64,000 nt of DNA from Nocardioides panzhihuensis (GCF_013408335.1 NZ_JACBZR010000001.1:5357501-5421500), one strand, 5' to 3'; numbered from the stretch's first letter, positions 50,845-61,100 are shown. Notes: generated from the sequence alone by a model not told the origin. Made by a program: numbers and translations.

Positions 50845-52302
50845 TCAGGACGTCGCGGGCGTCGTCGGGTCCGAGGCAGGGTCCTCGGTCGGCTCAGGCG
50901 TCGCGGTCTCGGTCGGCTCGGCGGTCGGTGTCGGGCTGACCGGCTCGCTGGTCGGCTCGGTGGGGGCGGGAGCGCTCGGCTCCGGCGCCTCGGACGGAGC
51001 CGCGTCGTCGCTGGGCACGCTGTTGCTGGGGGCGATCTCGCCATCGCTCCCGGCACCCTCGTCCTCAGGCGTCTCGTCGACCTCGGGCCTCGTCCCGGTG
51101 TCCACGGAGCCGCCGACAGGCGTTGTCGGCGCGCTGCTCTGGCCGGCGGTCGGCTCCGCCGAAGGGGTCACCTCACCGACCTTCGGCGCGTCCTCCCGGC
51201 CGGGCAGCAGATCGGTGTTGGCAGCGACGGCCACGCCTGCCGAGACCAGGACCGCTGCCGCAGCGGCCAGGACGGCGACCTTCCAGCGTCGCTTCGACGG
51301 CTGGGCAGGCTCAGCGAACGTGGGCGCCCGAGTGGGAAGATCGGCGGTGTCGCCCGGGGACCACGGTGCGCGAACGACCCCGGCAGCCGCGGGGAATCCC
51401 CGGGACGGCGTGCCGACGAAGGTCTCCACCGTCGAGGTGACCGGGGCGGGCAGTAGAGTCCAGTCGCCGTTGGTGGCGAGGATGTCAGCCGCGGAGGGGC
51501 GGGAGGTCGGCGCCTCGGCCAGGCAGGCCGCGACCAAGGGGCGCAGGTAGTTCGGGCAGAGGTTCAGGTTGGGGGACTCACCTGTGAGGAGGTGTCCCAT
51601 CGAGCCGATCTCGCCGCTGAACGGCCAGCGCCCGGTGGCAGCGACGAACGCGACCAGACCCAGCGCCCAGATGTCGACTGCGCTGGAGAAGGTGCCGGTC
51701 TGGACCTGCTCGGGCGCCTGGTAGCCGTAGGTGCCGACCGCCTTGCCGGTCTGGGTCAGCGCGGTGCCGTCGACCGAGCGGGCGATGCCCATGTCGATCA
51801 CGCACGGGTCGGTGGCGCCGTAGAGGATGTTTCCCGGCTTGATGTCACGGTGGACCAGGCCGGTGGCGTGCACCGCGGCGAGAGCCTCGGCAACCCCGGC
51901 GACCAGCTGGCGTACGTCGATCTCAGGCAGTCGCTGGCCGGACCCGACCAGCTTGCTGAGCGGCGGGTCGGCGACGTACTCGCTCGCCATCCAGGGCTGC
52001 TCGGCACCGGGGTCGGCATCGAGAACCCGCGCGGTGAACCGGCTCTCCACCTTCTTGGCGGCCTCGATCTCCCGCTCGAACCGCGCGCGGAACCCCGGGT
52101 CGGAGGTCAGCTCGGGAAGGATCGCCTTCACCGCCGCCTGCATGCCCGCCGCGTCCTCGCCCAGATAGACGACGCCCATGCCACCGTGTCCGAGACGGCC
52201 GGTGAGCGCGTACGGGCCCATCTCGCGAGGGTCGTTCGCGGTCAGCGGGCTGACCGAGCTGGTCGGTCGGGACTGGGGGGATGGGGGGAATTCCCGAGAC
52301 AC
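50845..52302 (-). CDS. membrane Ser/Thr protein kinase
   Basis: This 485-residue PknB-type kinase has a Gly-rich loop GHGGMGVVYLG near residue 37, Lys in AAVKAI, catalytic VHRDIKPGN, and a DMG in place of DFG (CVIDMGIARS). The APE-like GYQAPEQV and a single TM (KVAVLAAAAAVLVSAGVAVAA, about residues 330-350) follow. An outer domain of about 130 residues is rich in Pro, Glu, Ser and Thr, without PASTA repeats. It probably signals from envelope to cytoplasm. GTG 52302 has AGGAG eight bases before it. Confidence 0.92.
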   Translation of the reverse strand: MSREFPPSPQSRPTSSVSPLTANDPREMGPYALTGRLGHGGMGVVYLGEDAAGMQAAVKAILPELTSDPGFRARFEREIEAAKKVESRFTARVLDADPGAEQPWMASEYVADPPLSKLVGSGQRLPEIDVRQLVAGVAEALAAVHATGLVHRDIKPGNILYGATDPCVIDMGIARSVDGTALTQTGKAVGTYGYQAPEQVQTGTFSSAVDIWALGLVAFVAATGRWPFSGEIGSMGHLLTGESPNLNLCPNYLRPLVAACLAEAPTSRPSAADILATNGDWTLLPAPVTSTVETFVGTPSRGFPAAAGVVRAPWSPGDTADLPTRAPTFAEPAQPSKRRWKVAVLAAAAAVLVSAGVAVAANTDLLPGREDAPKVGEVTPSAEPTAGQSSAPTTPVGGSVDTGTRPEVDETPEDEGAGSDGEIAPSNSVPSDDAAPSEAPEPSAPAPTEPTSEPVSPTPTAEPTETATPEPTEDPASDPTTPATS

Positions 52303-52410
52303 TTCTCTGCTCCTGTGCACCGGCGAGTGTGTCTCGGAGCGTATCGGACTCGGGTCCGGGATCCGTGATGCCAGGCGGAGGGTTCTCGACTCTGTGCGAC
52401 TCGATCCTGC

Positions 52411-52416
52411 GAGTAT
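52411..52416 (+). promoter_or_regulatory. -10 element GAGTAT for the CaiB/BaiF gene
   Basis: GAGTAT plus seven bases leads to ATG 52424; ATG 52415 would lie inside it. Confidence 0.4.
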
Positions 52417-52423
52417 GGCCGGC

Positions 52424-53602
52424 ATGACTGAGTCGACGGAGAAATCCACAGTGACATTGGGCCAGGGCACCGGTCCCCTCCGCGGGGTCAAGGTCGTCGA
52501 GCTGGCCGGGATCGGGCCGGGGCCGCACGCCTGCACGCTCCTCGCGGACATGGGCGCGGACGTGATCCGGGTCGATCGCCCGGGCGGCAACCTGCTCGGA
52601 GGCGGTGCCGGCGACCTGCTCACCCGGGGCCGTCCGAGCATCGCGCTGGACCTCAAGAACCCGGACGCCGTCGAGACCGTCCTGCACCTGGTGGAGACGG
52701 CCGACGTGCTCATCGAAGGGCTGCGCCCCGGGGTCACCGACCGGCTGGGGCTGGGGCCCGAGACCTGTCTGGAGCGCAACCCGCGGCTGGTCTACGGCCG
52801 GATGACCGGCTGGGGTCAGGACGGGCCCCTGGCCCAGTCGGCCGGTCACGACCTCACCTACATCGCCACCACCGGTGTGCTCAACGGGCTCGGTCAGGAC
52901 CGGGCTCGTCCGCACTTCCCGCTCAACCTGCTCGGTGACTTCGGCGGCGGATCCACCTACCTGGTCATGGGCATCCTCGCCGCGCTCGTCGAGGCCAAGA
53001 CCACCGGCCAGGGCCAGGTCGTGGATGCCGCGATCGTGGATGGCACCGCTCACCTCGCCACGATGATCTCCGGCATGCTCGCCTCCGGTTCCTGGCACGA
53101 GCAGCGGCAGAGCAACCTGCTCGACGGGGCGATGCCGTTCTACGCCCTCTACGACACCTCCGACGGCCGCCAGGTCGCGGTCGGTGCGCTCGAGGGCAAG
53201 TTCTTCGCCGAGATGGTGACCCGGCTCGGACTCGACGGAGTCTGTCCGGGGCAGTACGAGATGGAGCGCTACGACGAGATGCGCGACCTCTTCACCAAGA
53301 CCTTCGCGTCGAAGACGATGGCCGAGTGGGCCGAGATGTTCGAGGGAACCGATGCCTGCGTCGCCCCCGTCCTCACCCCCTCCGAAGCCGCTTCGCACCC
53401 GCATCTGCAGGCCCGACAGACGTACGTCACCCACCACGGTGTCACCCAGCCGGCTCCCGCCCCGCGGTTCAGCCGCACCACCTCCACCCTGGCTGCTGGG
53501 CCGGCCGCCAGCGCCGGCCAGCACACCCGCGAGGCCCTCGCCGCCTGGGGCGTCACCGACGTCGACGCACTGATCGAGAAGGGCGCCGCGTTCCAGGACT
53601 GA
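52424..53602 (+). CDS. CaiB/BaiF CoA-transferase family, alpha-methylacyl-CoA racemase-like
   Basis: This 392-residue protein has the family N-terminus GVKVVELAGIGPGPHACTLLADMGADVIRVDRPGG, then the NPRLVYGRMTGWGQDGP segment and LLGDFGGGSTYL with the Asp typical of the active site. The His in AQSAGHDLTYIATTG is the second racemase residue. It resembles mycobacterial MCR, which epimerises 2-methylacyl-CoA for beta-oxidation of branched or sterol side chains. That fits the nearby fadH and desaturase-family genes, although they are not in one operon. A strong hairpin follows. Confidence 0.9.
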   Translation: MTESTEKSTVTLGQGTGPLRGVKVVELAGIGPGPHACTLLADMGADVIRVDRPGGNLLGGGAGDLLTRGRPSIALDLKNPDAVETVLHLVETADVLIEGLRPGVTDRLGLGPETCLERNPRLVYGRMTGWGQDGPLAQSAGHDLTYIATTGVLNGLGQDRARPHFPLNLLGDFGGGSTYLVMGILAALVEAKTTGQGQVVDAAIVDGTAHLATMISGMLASGSWHEQRQSNLLDGAMPFYALYDTSDGRQVAVGALEGKFFAEMVTRLGLDGVCPGQYEMERYDEMRDLFTKTFASKTMAEWAEMFEGTDACVAPVLTPSEAASHPHLQARQTYVTHHGVTQPAPAPRFSRTTSTLAAGPAASAGQHTREALAAWGVTDVDALIEKGAAFQD

Positions 53603-53625
53603 GGATCAGGAACGACGAAATGAGA

Positions 53626-53667
53626 AACGGCGCGGCGTACGACCCGAAGGTCGTACGCCGCGCCGTT
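53626..53667. terminator. bidirectional 19-bp hairpin terminator
   Basis: The arms 53626-53644 and 53649-53667 pair perfectly around CGAA between two convergent genes. Confidence 0.8.
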
Positions 53668-53686
53668 CTATGTGACGCGGGTGAGC

Positions 53687-54568
53687 TCAGTCGTTGCGGA
53701 CCAGAGCGGCGGCGCGGCGACGCAGGACCACGACCAGCGCGAGGCCGGCAGCGGCAGCGCCGGCGAGCATGGCCAGCAGCGGCCACATCGCGGGCATTGC
53801 GGAGTCGCTCTCGCCGGCGAGGCCGGCGTCGATGTTGGTCGGGACCTCGGAGTCCCCGTCGCCGGCGACCGGGGCGGCCGACGACTCGTCGGAGGCGGGC
53901 TCGGTCTCGCTGCTGCCCGGGGCGGACTCGGACGGCTCCTCAGAGGGCTCCTCGCCGGGGGTCGGCTCCTCGGAAGGAGTCGGCTCCTCCGACGGGGTGG
54001 GCTCCTCGGACGGGGTGGGCTCCTCCGAGGGCTCCTCCCCGACTGCGCAGTTCTGGAACCAGAAGACCTTGGACTTGGTGGTGTTGCCCTTGCTGCGCGG
54101 GGTGTCGACGGTGATCTTCACGTGGTAACCCTGGTTCGCGTTCGGCTCGCCGGTCGAGCGCAGGGTGTAGGTCTCGCTGCCGTCCTTGTCGTTGCCGGCA
54201 CCGGAGGCCTCGTCGTTCTCGAGCTGGACCTTGTCGTCACCGACCACGGGGGTCATGTCGCCGTCGAAGACGGAAAGGACGTGGTTCTCCGTGTTGGTGG
54301 GAGCGTGCAGCTCGAAGGTGACCTTCGAGATGATGTCGTCGCCCGCGTCGTAGCCGAACCACTCGACGTTGAACGTGCACTCCTGGTGAGGGTTGTTCTC
54401 CGGGGTGTTGTCGTCCTCGAGCTCGATGTTCTCGATCTTGACTGTGCCGTTGTTGCCCTTCGGGTCACCGGACTTGCCGTGGTCACCGGTGGCGAAGGCC
54501 GGGGCTGCTGCGAGCCCGGCAAGGGCGACACCTGCGACGACTGCGCCGGTGCGTACGAAACTGAACAC
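53687..54568 (-). CDS. membrane-anchored surface protein with Pro/Glu/Ser repeats
   Basis: This 293-residue protein has a signal peptide (cleavage near AFATGD), an extracellular domain of about 150 residues, a five-residue-type repeat tract (EEPTPS repeated four times, then EEPSEEPSE), and a C-terminal TM followed by RRRAAALVRND. The mature domain has two cysteines (ECTF, NCAV) that could form a disulfide. No LPXTG is seen, but VPTNIDAGLAG precedes the TM and may be a lineage-specific anchoring motif. Function is unknown; the stalk-like repeat suggests projection from the wall. Confidence 0.82.
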   Translation of the reverse strand: MFSFVRTGAVVAGVALAGLAAAPAFATGDHGKSGDPKGNNGTVKIENIELEDDNTPENNPHQECTFNVEWFGYDAGDDIISKVTFELHAPTNTENHVLSVFDGDMTPVVGDDKVQLENDEASGAGNDKDGSETYTLRSTGEPNANQGYHVKITVDTPRSKGNTTKSKVFWFQNCAVGEEPSEEPTPSEEPTPSEEPTPSEEPTPGEEPSEEPSESAPGSSETEPASDESSAAPVAGDGDSEVPTNIDAGLAGESDSAMPAMWPLLAMLAGAAAAGLALVVVLRRRAAALVRND

Positions 54569-54776
54569 TTGTAAACCTTTCGAAGACCGATGACCGCTCG
54601 TTGCGGTCCGTGCGCAGCCTCAGCCATCGAAAGCGATGGGTGAATGACCCAGGAATCGCTGTGGACGCTTGCCGCCCCCGCAGCTGCCGACCGGAGCGTA
54701 GTGGTCCGAGACACCGGCCTACAAGGCGGCGCGCCTTCAGTGTTGTCGAGATGTGGATCGACAGTGGAACGACACA

Positions 54777-54788
54777 TTTGCTTGCAAA
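54777..54788. promoter_or_regulatory. TTTGC/GCAAA half-size operator-like repeat
   Basis: TTTGC and GCAAA are separated by two bases, immediately upstream of a longer palindrome with the same ends. Confidence 0.4.
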
Positions 54789-54789
54789 A

Positions 54790-54814
54790 GTTTGCGAGAC
54801 AGGGTGTCGCAAAC
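54790..54814. promoter_or_regulatory. 25-bp palindrome upstream of the BVMO, probable TetR operator
   Basis: GTTTGCGA (54790-54797) and TCGCAAAC (54807-54814) are perfect arms, with ten of twelve pairs matching overall around 54802. It ends 13 bp before the -10 of the monooxygenase gene, overlapping the -35 region. Confidence 0.65.
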
Positions 54815-54827
54815 ACGTACTCCCGGG

Positions 54828-54833
54828 TAACCT
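54828..54833 (+). promoter_or_regulatory. -10 element TAACCT for leaderless BVMO
   Basis: TAACCT plus seven bases leads to ATG 54841. Confidence 0.5.
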
Positions 54834-54840
54834 GGCCCAC

Positions 54841-56355
54841 ATGCATGTCGACGTACTGATCATCGGTGCCGGCGTCTCCGGCATCGGAGCGGCTGCGCAG
54901 CTCCGTGAGCGCCTCCCCGGCAGGACGCTCGCCATCCTGGAGCAGCGCGAGGCCAGTGGCGGCACCTGGGACCTCTTCCGCTACCCGGGCATCCGATCCG
55001 ACTCCGACATGTTCACCTTCGCCTTCAAGTGGCGGCCGTGGGAGAGCGCGCAGGCCCTCGCCGACGGTCACCAGATCCGTGACTACCTGCGCCAGACGGC
55101 GAAGGACTACGGCGTCGACAAGCTGATCCACTACGGCCACAAGGTCACCGGTGCCGCCTGGAGCACCGAGGACAAGCAGTGGACGGTCTCGGTCGAGACC
55201 GCCGACGGCCCGGCCGAGATCACCGCCGGCTTCCTGTGGAACTGCTCGGGCTACTACGACTACGCCAACGGCTACCAGCCGGAGTTCGCCGGTCTCGACG
55301 ACTACGAGGGCACCTTCGTGCACCCGCAGCACTGGCCCGAGGAGCTCGACTACGCGGGCAAGAAGGTCGTCATCATCGGCTCCGGCGCGACCGCCGTGAC
55401 CCTCCTGCCCAACCTGGCGGGGGAGGGCAGCGACCGGGCCGAGAAGGTGACGATGCTGCAGCGCACGCCGACGTACATCCTCTCCCGCCCGGGTCAGGAC
55501 GCGATCGCCTCGCTGCTGAAGACGGCGCCGTTCAAGCTGCTCGGCAAGCTCCCCTTCAAGCGCGTGCGCGAGAAGATCGGCCACGAGACCGTTCGCTGGG
55601 AGAACATCGCCCTCACCGTCGGCACCTACCAGCTGGCCCGCCGGGCCCCCGGGGTCGTCAAGAAGGTCATCCGCGACCAGTGGATCAACGGGCTCACCGC
55701 CCGCGGCGGCCGGCCCGGCATGAGCAAGACCGAGGCGATCGCGTACGTCGACAAGCACTTCAACCCGCCCTACGACCCCTGGGACCAGCGCATCTGCTTC
55801 GTCCCCGACGGCGACATGATGAAGGCGATCCGGGAGGGGTACGCCGCGGTGGTCACCGACCGGATCAAGACGTTCGTGCCGAAGGGCATCGAGGTCGAGT
55901 CGGGTGAGACGCTCGAGGCCGACATCGTCATCTCCGCGACCGGGCTCAACCTGCGACTCTTCGGCGGGCTCGACTACACCGTCGACGGCGAGCCGATCAA
56001 CCTCCCCGACCAGATGGCCTACAAGGGCCTGATGATCACCGGGATCCCCAACTTCGCCTACACGATCGGCTACACCAACGCCTCGTGGACCTTGAAGGCC
56101 GATCTGGTCACCGACTACGTGATCCGACTGCTCGACTTCATGGGTGAGAACGGCTACGACGTCGCCTCCGTCTCCCGGGACCCGAGCGTCGAGGAGCGGC
56201 CGTTCATGGACCTCGCCTCCGGCTACATCCAGCGCTCGCTGGACCTGATGCCGAAGGCGGGAGACCGGGCGCCGTGGGCCGCGAAGCAGAACTACCTCGT
56301 CGACATGAAGGCGCTCGGCTCGCCGGTCGCGGACGGCGTGATCCGGTTCGCCTGA
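54841..56355 (+). CDS. flavin-containing monooxygenase, Baeyer-Villiger type (EtaA-like)
   Basis: This 504-residue FAD/NADPH enzyme has an N-terminal FAD-binding GAGVSGIGAAAQL and a second Rossmann motif IIGSGATAVTLLP. Between them lies YEGTFVHPQHWP, matching the BVMO fingerprint FxGxxxHxxxW(P/D) with Tyr for Phe. SGGTWDLFRYPGIRSDSDM is typical of the EtaA group. BVMOs insert oxygen next to ketones, and relatives oxidise sulfides and prodrugs such as ethionamide. A TetR gene follows on the same strand and a strong operator lies upstream, so expression is probably ligand-induced. Confidence 0.92.
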   Translation: MHVDVLIIGAGVSGIGAAAQLRERLPGRTLAILEQREASGGTWDLFRYPGIRSDSDMFTFAFKWRPWESAQALADGHQIRDYLRQTAKDYGVDKLIHYGHKVTGAAWSTEDKQWTVSVETADGPAEITAGFLWNCSGYYDYANGYQPEFAGLDDYEGTFVHPQHWPEELDYAGKKVVIIGSGATAVTLLPNLAGEGSDRAEKVTMLQRTPTYILSRPGQDAIASLLKTAPFKLLGKLPFKRVREKIGHETVRWENIALTVGTYQLARRAPGVVKKVIRDQWINGLTARGGRPGMSKTEAIAYVDKHFNPPYDPWDQRICFVPDGDMMKAIREGYAAVVTDRIKTFVPKGIEVESGETLEADIVISATGLNLRLFGGLDYTVDGEPINLPDQMAYKGLMITGIPNFAYTIGYTNASWTLKADLVTDYVIRLLDFMGENGYDVASVSRDPSVEERPFMDLASGYIQRSLDLMPKAGDRAPWAAKQNYLVDMKALGSPVADGVIRFA

Positions 56356-56389
56356 TGCTCGCCTGACACACCTGCCTGACCTCTGCTCG

Positions 56390-56432
56390 CGCCGGGCCCG
56401 TGGTTGCCGTGACAGGCGTTCCGGGCCCGGCG
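56390..56432 (+). terminator. hairpin after the BVMO gene
   Basis: CGCCGGGCCCG (56390-56400) pairs with CGGGCCCGGCG (56422-56432), 34 bp past the stop and 30 bp before tetR. The two genes are therefore probably separate transcripts. Confidence 0.65.
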
Positions 56433-56462
56433 TGAACTACGTGGGACTACGATGGCCCCACC

Positions 56463-57131
56463 ATGGATGGCAGGGCAGTTCGCTGGAAGCGTCACAACGA
56501 TGACCGACGAAAGCGCATCGTCGATGCCGCGATCGGTCTGATCGAGACCGACGGTGTCAACGTGAGTCTGCAGGCGATCGGTCAGGCAGCCGGGCTCTCC
56601 CGCTCCGTGGTCTACCGTCACTTCGCCGACCGGCGCGAGCTCGACCTCGCCATCCAGGCCGACATCCTCGACGGACTGTGGGCCAAGCTCTTCCCGGCGA
56701 TGGAGCTGACCGGATCGATCCGCCAGATCATCTCGCGCACCGTCGGGGCGTACGTCAACTGGGCGCTCGAGCACCCGCTCCTGCACCAGGTGGCCGATGT
56801 CGACACCGCGCCGAACGGCACCGGCCCGCTGCAGCAGGGCCTCGACCGGATCGCGGAGCGGATCAAGGAGCTGATCCTGGCTGCGTTCGAGCTGGCCGGC
56901 GTGGAGGTCTCCGAGGTCGACAAGAAGGCCGTCGACCCGCTCATCTACGGCCTGATCGGGATGGTCTTCGGAGCCGTACGCCGCTGGGTGCACCTCGGTG
57001 AAGGCATCCCCGACGCCGAGCACCTGACCGCCGTCGTCACCGAGGCGGTGCTGGCCATGATCGACACCCGCACGGTGGCGTACGGACTCTCGATCGACCA
57101 CGACCAGCCCCTCGAGGAGATCTTCGCCTGA
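56463..57131 (+). CDS. TetR/AcrR family regulator
   Basis: This 222-residue protein has an N-terminal HTH at about residues 15-62 (RRKRIVDAAIGLIETDGVNVSLQAIGQAAGLSRSVVYRHF region, shortened here), with the recognition helix SRSVVYRHFADRRELD. The C-terminal domain is helical and hydrophobic. It lies 107 bp after the BVMO gene, behind a hairpin, and probably represses that gene through the 25-bp palindrome. TACGAT at 56448-56453 is nine bases before ATG 56463. Confidence 0.88.
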   Translation: MDGRAVRWKRHNDDRRKRIVDAAIGLIETDGVNVSLQAIGQAAGLSRSVVYRHFADRRELDLAIQADILDGLWAKLFPAMELTGSIRQIISRTVGAYVNWALEHPLLHQVADVDTAPNGTGPLQQGLDRIAERIKELILAAFELAGVEVSEVDKKAVDPLIYGLIGMVFGAVRRWVHLGEGIPDAEHLTAVVTEAVLAMIDTRTVAYGLSIDHDQPLEEIFA

Positions 57132-57150
57132 CCCCCGTCGGCGACGGAGG

Positions 57151-58068
57151 TCAGTCGGGCAGCGTCAGGTCCGGTGGCACCACGCGAGCCAGCGCGGAAC
57201 GGCAGGCGATGATCCCCGGCGAGTCGGCGATGGCGGTGCGAGTGGCGGTGAAGACCGTACGCCGCGGCGACCCCGGCAGCTCGATGAGCCGCACCGCCGT
57301 CCGGTGGCGCACCCGCATCAGGTCGGAGAGCAGGGCGACGGCGTTGCCGGACTCCACCAGCGCGACGTGGGCCTCGACGTCGTCGGTCTCGTAGCGGACC
57401 TCCGGCTCGAAGCCGGCCCGGCGACACTGCTCCTCGATCCAGTGCCGGGAGGCGGTGCCCGGCGGCTCCATCGCCCACGGGACCCGGCTGGCGTCGGTGA
57501 GAGAGGCGATGCCGTCCCAGATCTCTCCGGAGCCGGCCGGCGGGACGGCGAGCCTGAGCCGGTCGGTGGTGAGGGGCTGCCGGTCGAGACCGTCGAAGTG
57601 GGGTGCGCCGTGGTCGGGATAGTGCTCGGCGACCACCAGATCGAGCTCGCGCAGGGCGAGGTCGTGGAGGGCCTGCTCGGGCGCGCGCTGGGACAGCATG
57701 ACCCGCAGCCGCGGATGACGTCTGGTCAGGTCGGCGAGGGCCTGAGGCATGTAGGCGAGGGCCACGGACTGGAAGACGGCGACCCGCACCGTCCCGGCGG
57801 TGTCGTCACCGAGCGAGGTGACCGCGGCCTCGGCCGCCTCGAGCCGGGCCAGGATCTCGGTCGTGTGCTCGACGAGCACCTCGGCCGCGGCGGTGAGCTG
57901 GACCCGCCGCCCGGCCTTGCGGAGCAGCGGCACCCCGACCTCGCGCTCGAGCTGGCCGAGCTGCTGGGAGACCGAGGACGGGCTCTGATGGAGAGCCTCG
58001 GCGACCTCGGCGAGGGTCCCGCGCGCGGCGAGCTCGGCGAGCAGTCGGAGACGGCGGACGTCGAGCAT
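57151..58068 (-). CDS. LysR family transcriptional regulator
   Basis: This 305-residue LysR protein has an N-terminal HTH (RLLAELAARGTLAEVAEALHQSPSSVSQQLGQLE within the first 45 residues). A linker and a periplasmic-binding-protein-like effector domain follow. It is divergent from putA with 82 bp between starts, so it is the likely proline-responsive activator of putA. AAAGG precedes ATG 58068. Two TTACG direct repeats (58089 and 58121) in the shared gap are candidate binding elements. Confidence 0.9.
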   Translation of the reverse strand: MLDVRRLRLLAELAARGTLAEVAEALHQSPSSVSQQLGQLEREVGVPLLRKAGRRVQLTAAAEVLVEHTTEILARLEAAEAAVTSLGDDTAGTVRVAVFQSVALAYMPQALADLTRRHPRLRVMLSQRAPEQALHDLALRELDLVVAEHYPDHGAPHFDGLDRQPLTTDRLRLAVPPAGSGEIWDGIASLTDASRVPWAMEPPGTASRHWIEEQCRRAGFEPEVRYETDDVEAHVALVESGNAVALLSDLMRVRHRTAVRLIELPGSPRRTVFTATRTAIADSPGIIACRSALARVVPPDLTLPD

Positions 58069-58137
58069 GGAAAACCTTTAGTTCTGCTTACGAATAATCC
58101 CCAGGAAACATCGCTTTATCTTACGTGAGTCTGGTCG

Positions 58138-58143
58138 CATACT
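58138..58143 (+). promoter_or_regulatory. -10 element CATACT for leaderless putA
   Basis: CATACT plus seven bases leads to ATG 58151. Confidence 0.5.
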
Positions 58144-58150
58144 CGCTACT

Positions 58151-61100
58151 ATGACCACCAATGACGCGCTCATCGCCGAGGTCGACGACCTCGTCCGCGG
58201 CTGGCTGACGAAGGCTTCGACCAAGCCGACCGCCGCTGCCGCGCAGCGCCTCGCCGACGTCCTCAAGGACCCCGCGGGGCTCGACTTCACTGTCGGCTTC
58301 GTCGACCGGGTGATCCGCCCCGAGGACGTACGCGTGGCGGCGGCCAGCCTTCGTGAGCTGGCCGGCAACGTACCTTCGTTCCTGCCCTGGCACCTGAAGC
58401 TGGGCGTGAAGCTCGGCGCGCTGATGTCGCTGGTCGCGCCCTGGTTCGTCATCCCGGTGGCGCGCCGTGCGCTGCGGCAGATGGTGGGTCACCTGCTGAT
58501 CGACGCCTCCGACGCACGGCTCGGCAAGCAGATCGAGCGAATCCGCGAGCGCGGCGTCTCGCTGAACATCAACCTCCTCGGTGAGGCCGTCCTGGGGCAG
58601 AAGGAGGCCGACCGGCGTCTGGCCGGGATCCGCAAGCTGCTGGCACGCGACGACGTCGACTACGTCTCGGTGAAGGTCTCCTCGCCGGTCGCGCCGCACG
58701 CGGTCTGGGCCTACGACGAGGCGGTCGAGCACGTCATCGAGCGGCTGCTCCCGCTCTACACCTACGCGGCGAAGTCCTCGGCCGCCGGGACGAAGAAGTT
58801 CATCAACCTGGACATGGAGGAGTACCGCGACCTCGACATGACCATCGACGTCTTCACGCGGCTCCTCGACCGTCCCGAGCTGGCCGACCTGGAGGCGGGG
58901 ATCGTCCTGCAGGCGTACCTGCCCGACGCGATGGCCGCGATGATCAGGCTGCAGGAGTGGTCGGCTGCTCGCCGTGCGCGTGGGGGCGCGGCGATCAAGG
59001 TGCGACTGGTCAAGGGCGCCAACCTGCCGATGGAGCACGTCGAGGCGTCGCTGCACGGCTGGCCGGTCGCCACCTGGACGACCAAGCAGGACTCCGACAC
59101 CAACTACAAGCGGGTGCTGTCCTGGGCGCTGACGCCCGAGCGGATGGCCAACGTGCGCGTGGGCGTCGCCGGGCACAACCTGTTCGACGTGGCGTACGCG
59201 TGGATCCTGGCTGGTCAGCGCGGTGTTCGTGACTCGGTCGAGTTCGAGATGCTGCTGGGGATGGCCGAGGGCCAGGCCGAGGCGGTCCAGGAGACGGTGG
59301 GCGGACTGCTGCTCTACGTGCCGGTCGTGCACCCGAAGGACTTCGACGTCGCGATCGCGTATCTCGTGCGTCGCCTCGAGGAGGGCGCGAGCACCGAGAA
59401 CTTCATGTCGGCCGTCTTCGACCTCAACTCCTCCGAGGCCCTCTACGCGCGTGAGAAGGAGCGGTTCGTACGCTCCCTGGACGCTGTCGACGAGTCCGTG
59501 CCGGCCCCCAACCGGATCCAGGACCGGCGCGAGCCCGTGGATGCCGCGCCGATGGCCGGGCCGTTCGAGAACGCCCCGGACACCGACCCGCACCTGCCGG
59601 GCAACCGCGAGTGGGGCAAGGCGATCATCGCCCGGGTGGGCTCCTCGACGCTCGGTGACCAGCTCGTCGCCGACCACACGGTGACCTCGGTGGAGGCTGT
59701 CGAGTCGGTGCTCGAGGGCGCCGTCGGCGCCCAGGCCGACTGGGCCCGCAAGACCGGTGCCGAGCGCGCCGCCGTGCTGCGGGCCGCTGCCGTCGAGGTC
59801 GAGCGGCGTCGCGCCGAGTGGCTCGAGGTCGGTGCGTCGGAGTGTGGCAAGACGCTCGACCAGGGCGACCCCGAGGTCTCCGAGGCGATCGACTTCCTCA
59901 ACTACTACGCGAGCCTGGCCGAGGAGCTCGACACGGTGGACGGCGCCCGTCAGGTGCCGGTCCGGCTCACGCTGGTCACCCCGCCGTGGAACTTCCCGCT
60001 CGCCATCCCGACCGGTGGTGTCGCGGCGGCGCTCGCGGCCGGTTCGGCCGTGGTGATCAAGCCGGCCCCGCAGGCGCAGCGCTGCGGCTCGGTGCTGGTC
60101 GAGACGCTCTGGGCAGCCGGGGTGCCGAAGGAGGTCCTGCGGCTGGTCCACGTGCCGGAGAACGAGGTCGGTCGCGCGCTGATCGCCTCGCCGCTGGTCG
60201 ACCGACTGGTGCTGACCGGCGCGTTCGACACCGCCGAGCTCTTCCGCTCGTTCCGCCCGGATCTGCCGCTGCTCGCCGAGACCTCCGGCAAGAACTCTCT
60301 GGTGGTCACCCCGGACGCCGACCTCGACCTCGCGGTCAAGGACCTCGTCTACTCCGCCTTCGGTCACGCCGGCCAGAAGTGCTCGGCGGCGTCGCTGGGC
60401 ATCCTGGTCGGCTCGGTCGCGACCTCGCGTCGCTTCCGCGATCAGCTCGTCGACGCGGTGACCTCGCTTCGCGTGGGTTATCCGACCGACCCGACGGTGC
60501 AGGTGGGCCCGGTCATCGAGCCCGCCTCCGGCAAGTTGCTCAAGGCGCTGACGACGCTCGCGCCGGGCGAGTCGTGGCTCGTGAAGCCGCGCCAGCTCGA
60601 TGACACCGGCCGCCTCTGGTCGCCGGGTGTGAAGACCGGCGTGAAGCGTGGCTCGGAGTTCCACCTGACCGAGTACTTCGGTCCCGTCCTCGGTCTGATC
60701 TCGGCCGACTCGCTCGACGAGGCGCTCGAGATCCAGAACCAGGTCGACTACGGCCTGACCGCCGGTATCCACAGCCTCGACCGGGCGGAGATCACGCACT
60801 GGCTCTCGTCGGTGGAGGCGGGCAACGTCTACGTCAACCGCGGCATCACCGGCGCGATCGTGCGTCGCCAGCCGTTCGGTGGCTGGAAGAAGTCGGCCGT
60901 CGGCGCCGGTACGAAGGCCGGTGGCCCGAACTACCTGGTCGGACTCAGCGACTGGGTGCCGGCTCCGGCCACCGAGCTCGCGACGCCGTCCGCCGCCGTC
61001 CGGTCGCTCGTCGACTGGGCCGGGAGGCTGCAGATCGACGAGATCGAGATGCTCAAGCGTGGCGCCGGGTCGGACGCGGTCGCCTGGGAGCGCGAGTTCG

